Source: Syngnathus acus (taxonomy: Eukaryota; Chordata; Actinopteri; Syngnathiformes; Syngnathidae). Taken from it: a stretch of DNA of 64,000 bases. A program made the translations under genes and the position numbers. The notes below the pieces were generated by a model. The model was not told where the DNA came from. It searched no databases and saw only the letters and a list, made by a program, of their open reading frames with translations. The stretch spans positions 9,309,412-9,373,411 of the forward strand of contig NC_051102.1 in NCBI RefSeq assembly GCF_901709675.1. Direction: 5' to 3'. Positions 62,301 through 64,000 of this stretch are shown here, piece after piece; position 1 is the first letter of the stretch; every line of letters begins with the position of its first letter.

Positions 62301-64000
62301 GAGACGACATCGCTGCCGGTTCTGCTCGGCTTTGCTCGGCTTCACTCGACAACACGCAACATGCGTTAGGGAGGGAGGGAGGAGGGGGCTTTTCCAGCTA
62401 GCCTTGTTGTATGCGCACCAAAGTGGAAATCAATCAGGGATTGTTTACACCCTTTTATTCTGCTTTGAATGTTAAAAAGACAACTTGAGCTAAAACTGTA
62501 CTTTAAATTCAAAAATTTAAGGCAACACTAAGTTGGCATAACAAAGCAAGCTTAACTTTTAGCAGTTTGTTGCCTTGATATTTGTGCATTCAGCCAACTT
62601 TTTTTGTTTTATTTTTTTAAGTTTTTAGTACTCGAGAAACACCAACTATCATACCAAACGATATTTGTCATTTTAGTGTGGTTTGAGGTTGGTGGTGACG
62701 AGGGTGTCGTCAATAGTTACGGCCCACGCTGCTTATGTTTTTTATTGTGGCGAATGACTCGGGCGGGAAACATGTTATAAAAACTCTCCACGCAACTTGA
62801 TGCCCCTCAATTGTTGTCTGGCAACAATGCAAGCCTCAGGTCATTTCTTAACTCGTCAGGAGATCCAGGTTGTCGTCTTGTGACCGTTTCCAGCGAGTAA
62901 AAGCCTCAACACACACCAGACACACCGCATGATTATCACTCATGATAATCTGGTATATCCTCAAACCGCTGCAAATGGCCCACTGTCCCAATACTTTTGT
63001 CCATCCAGCACACCATGGCTCATCCGTCATTCCGCTCCACTATTTCAAACGATTGCGAGTCATTATTTGCATGACCTCGTGACGCATTTCATTTCCACCA
63101 GGAGCAATAGATTCCATGATGACAATGCTCCTCTCTATGAGGCACAAGTGCTCACTGAGTGCTTTGAATGGCATGATAATGATGTTAGCCCCATGCCAAT
63201 TCCTCCTCGGTAAACTGATATGATCCGATTGCCTGCTCTATATATAGACATGTTCCAAATGGAGCCTTTATGTGTGTTATGGCAGTTATTTCCAGCGAGT
63301 GGCCCAGCGGATCGAGCCACATACCATCCATTCTTGTGCTGCCACAAATAAACAAACAAATAAATAAATATGGATGAATGAAATAAATAAATACAAATGA
63401 ATGAATAAATAAATGAATAAAGCTCCGAATCGTTCCACAAGTTGAGATGGCCAAACCTGTAAGCAACAAAGGACGCAGTTGTTGTCCCATGACGCGGCAC
63501 AGAGCAAAGTAGTCTGTCAATGTTTTGTGGCGCCGTATGAAAAGCCGCTTTCACTGCTGAATAAGCTTACATGACTTTTAACTCCATTTGAATTTGGGGC
63601 AGTTTTTGGGAAAAAAAAAAGTCCCTTCCTAAAACCCTGGGGAAAAACCGGTCATGGTCATGACAATTTATTATTTTTTTTATGAAAAATTATTTAGTTA
63701 AGAATTAGTTCCTTGAATAACTGAATCGAGGTGTGCATGCTTGGTTAAAAGAAATACAGAAAAAAAAAAAAGACATTAGAGCGCTTACTATTAAATATTT
63801 TTAGAATTGGTTATTCTATTGATTATTCCCATCAATTAATTGTTCAATCAGATGCAATTTTATTTGCATCAAAGTGTTTCCAAAATATTTTTTCCACATT
63901 TATTAACCAACTATTTTTGTTTGTTTGGTATTATTTAGTGATTTAAAAAGCTAAGCAATATTAGAAGATTGGGACCATCAAATTTGGACCGCCCCAAAAA
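56398..64000 (-). other. pbx1 5' intron (continues beyond the window)
   Basis: The exon encoding the conserved PBX N-terminal block before VLSIRG was looked for on the minus strand and not found, so this is inferred to be intron. Several stretches (about 57880-58330, 58530-59110, 60510-60650, 61985-62070) look non-repetitive and rich in homeodomain-type TAAT cores and in E-box or GC patches, unlike the simple-sequence DNA between them. This is what intronic enhancers of a developmental regulator often look like, but no conservation data are available here. Confidence 0.45.
62001..62056. promoter_or_regulatory. homeodomain-site cluster in the pbx1 intron
   Basis: TAATTA occurs at 62006-62011, 62016-62021 and 62027-62032, with CAATTA at 62036-62041 and AAATTA a little further on. 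Spacing of the TAATTA starts is 10, 11 and about 9 bases, close to one helical turn. Inferred to be a candidate homeodomain-bound enhancer element; binding is not shown. Confidence 0.45.

Overview
The window looks like nuclear DNA of a teleost fish. It holds four vertebrate protein-coding genes with mostly short GT-AG introns, tRNA-like repeats, microsatellites and homopolymer runs. The neighbours arhgap21 and prtfdc1 keep the order and orientation I recall from human 10p12. There is nothing bacterial, phage or CRISPR-like. All gene names rest on exon-by-exon reading against remembered vertebrate families; no search was run.

Layout. (1) 932-7479, plus strand: the 3' 22 exons of a dpp6-type gene, a catalytically dead dipeptidyl-peptidase-like auxiliary subunit of Kv4 channels. 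Its 5' exons lie outside the window. (2) About 9.2-15.8 kb: a gene-free repeat block. It contains an inverted pair of dispersed repeats, a broken mitoferrin first exon, three tRNA-like sequences, a 1.4-kb degenerate TTAGGG-like hexamer array with higher-order structure, and a 2.7-kb nested palindrome. (3) 17907-32132, minus strand: an apparently complete arhgap21 gene (23 coding exons, about 1735 codons; PDZ, PH and RhoGAP domains), with a likely non-coding first exon and promoter near 36.4-36.6 kb. (4) 38371-42452, minus strand: prtfdc1, an HPRT-family phosphoribosyltransferase homologue; exons 2-9 are recovered with the classic HPRT exon sizes, and exon 1 was not found. (5) 47227-56397, minus strand: the 3' seven coding exons of pbx1, a TALE homeobox gene, followed by its long 5' intron to the window end. 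That intron contains a dense cluster of TAATTA-type sites.

The genes do not form a pathway. The points most worth attention are: the repeat block, which sits between dpp6 and the arhgap21-prtfdc1-pbx1 block; active-site changes in dpp6 and prtfdc1; the conserved dual-frame exon that yields the PBX1b tail; and a phase-compatible, unrecognised Cys-rich alternative last exon in arhgap21.
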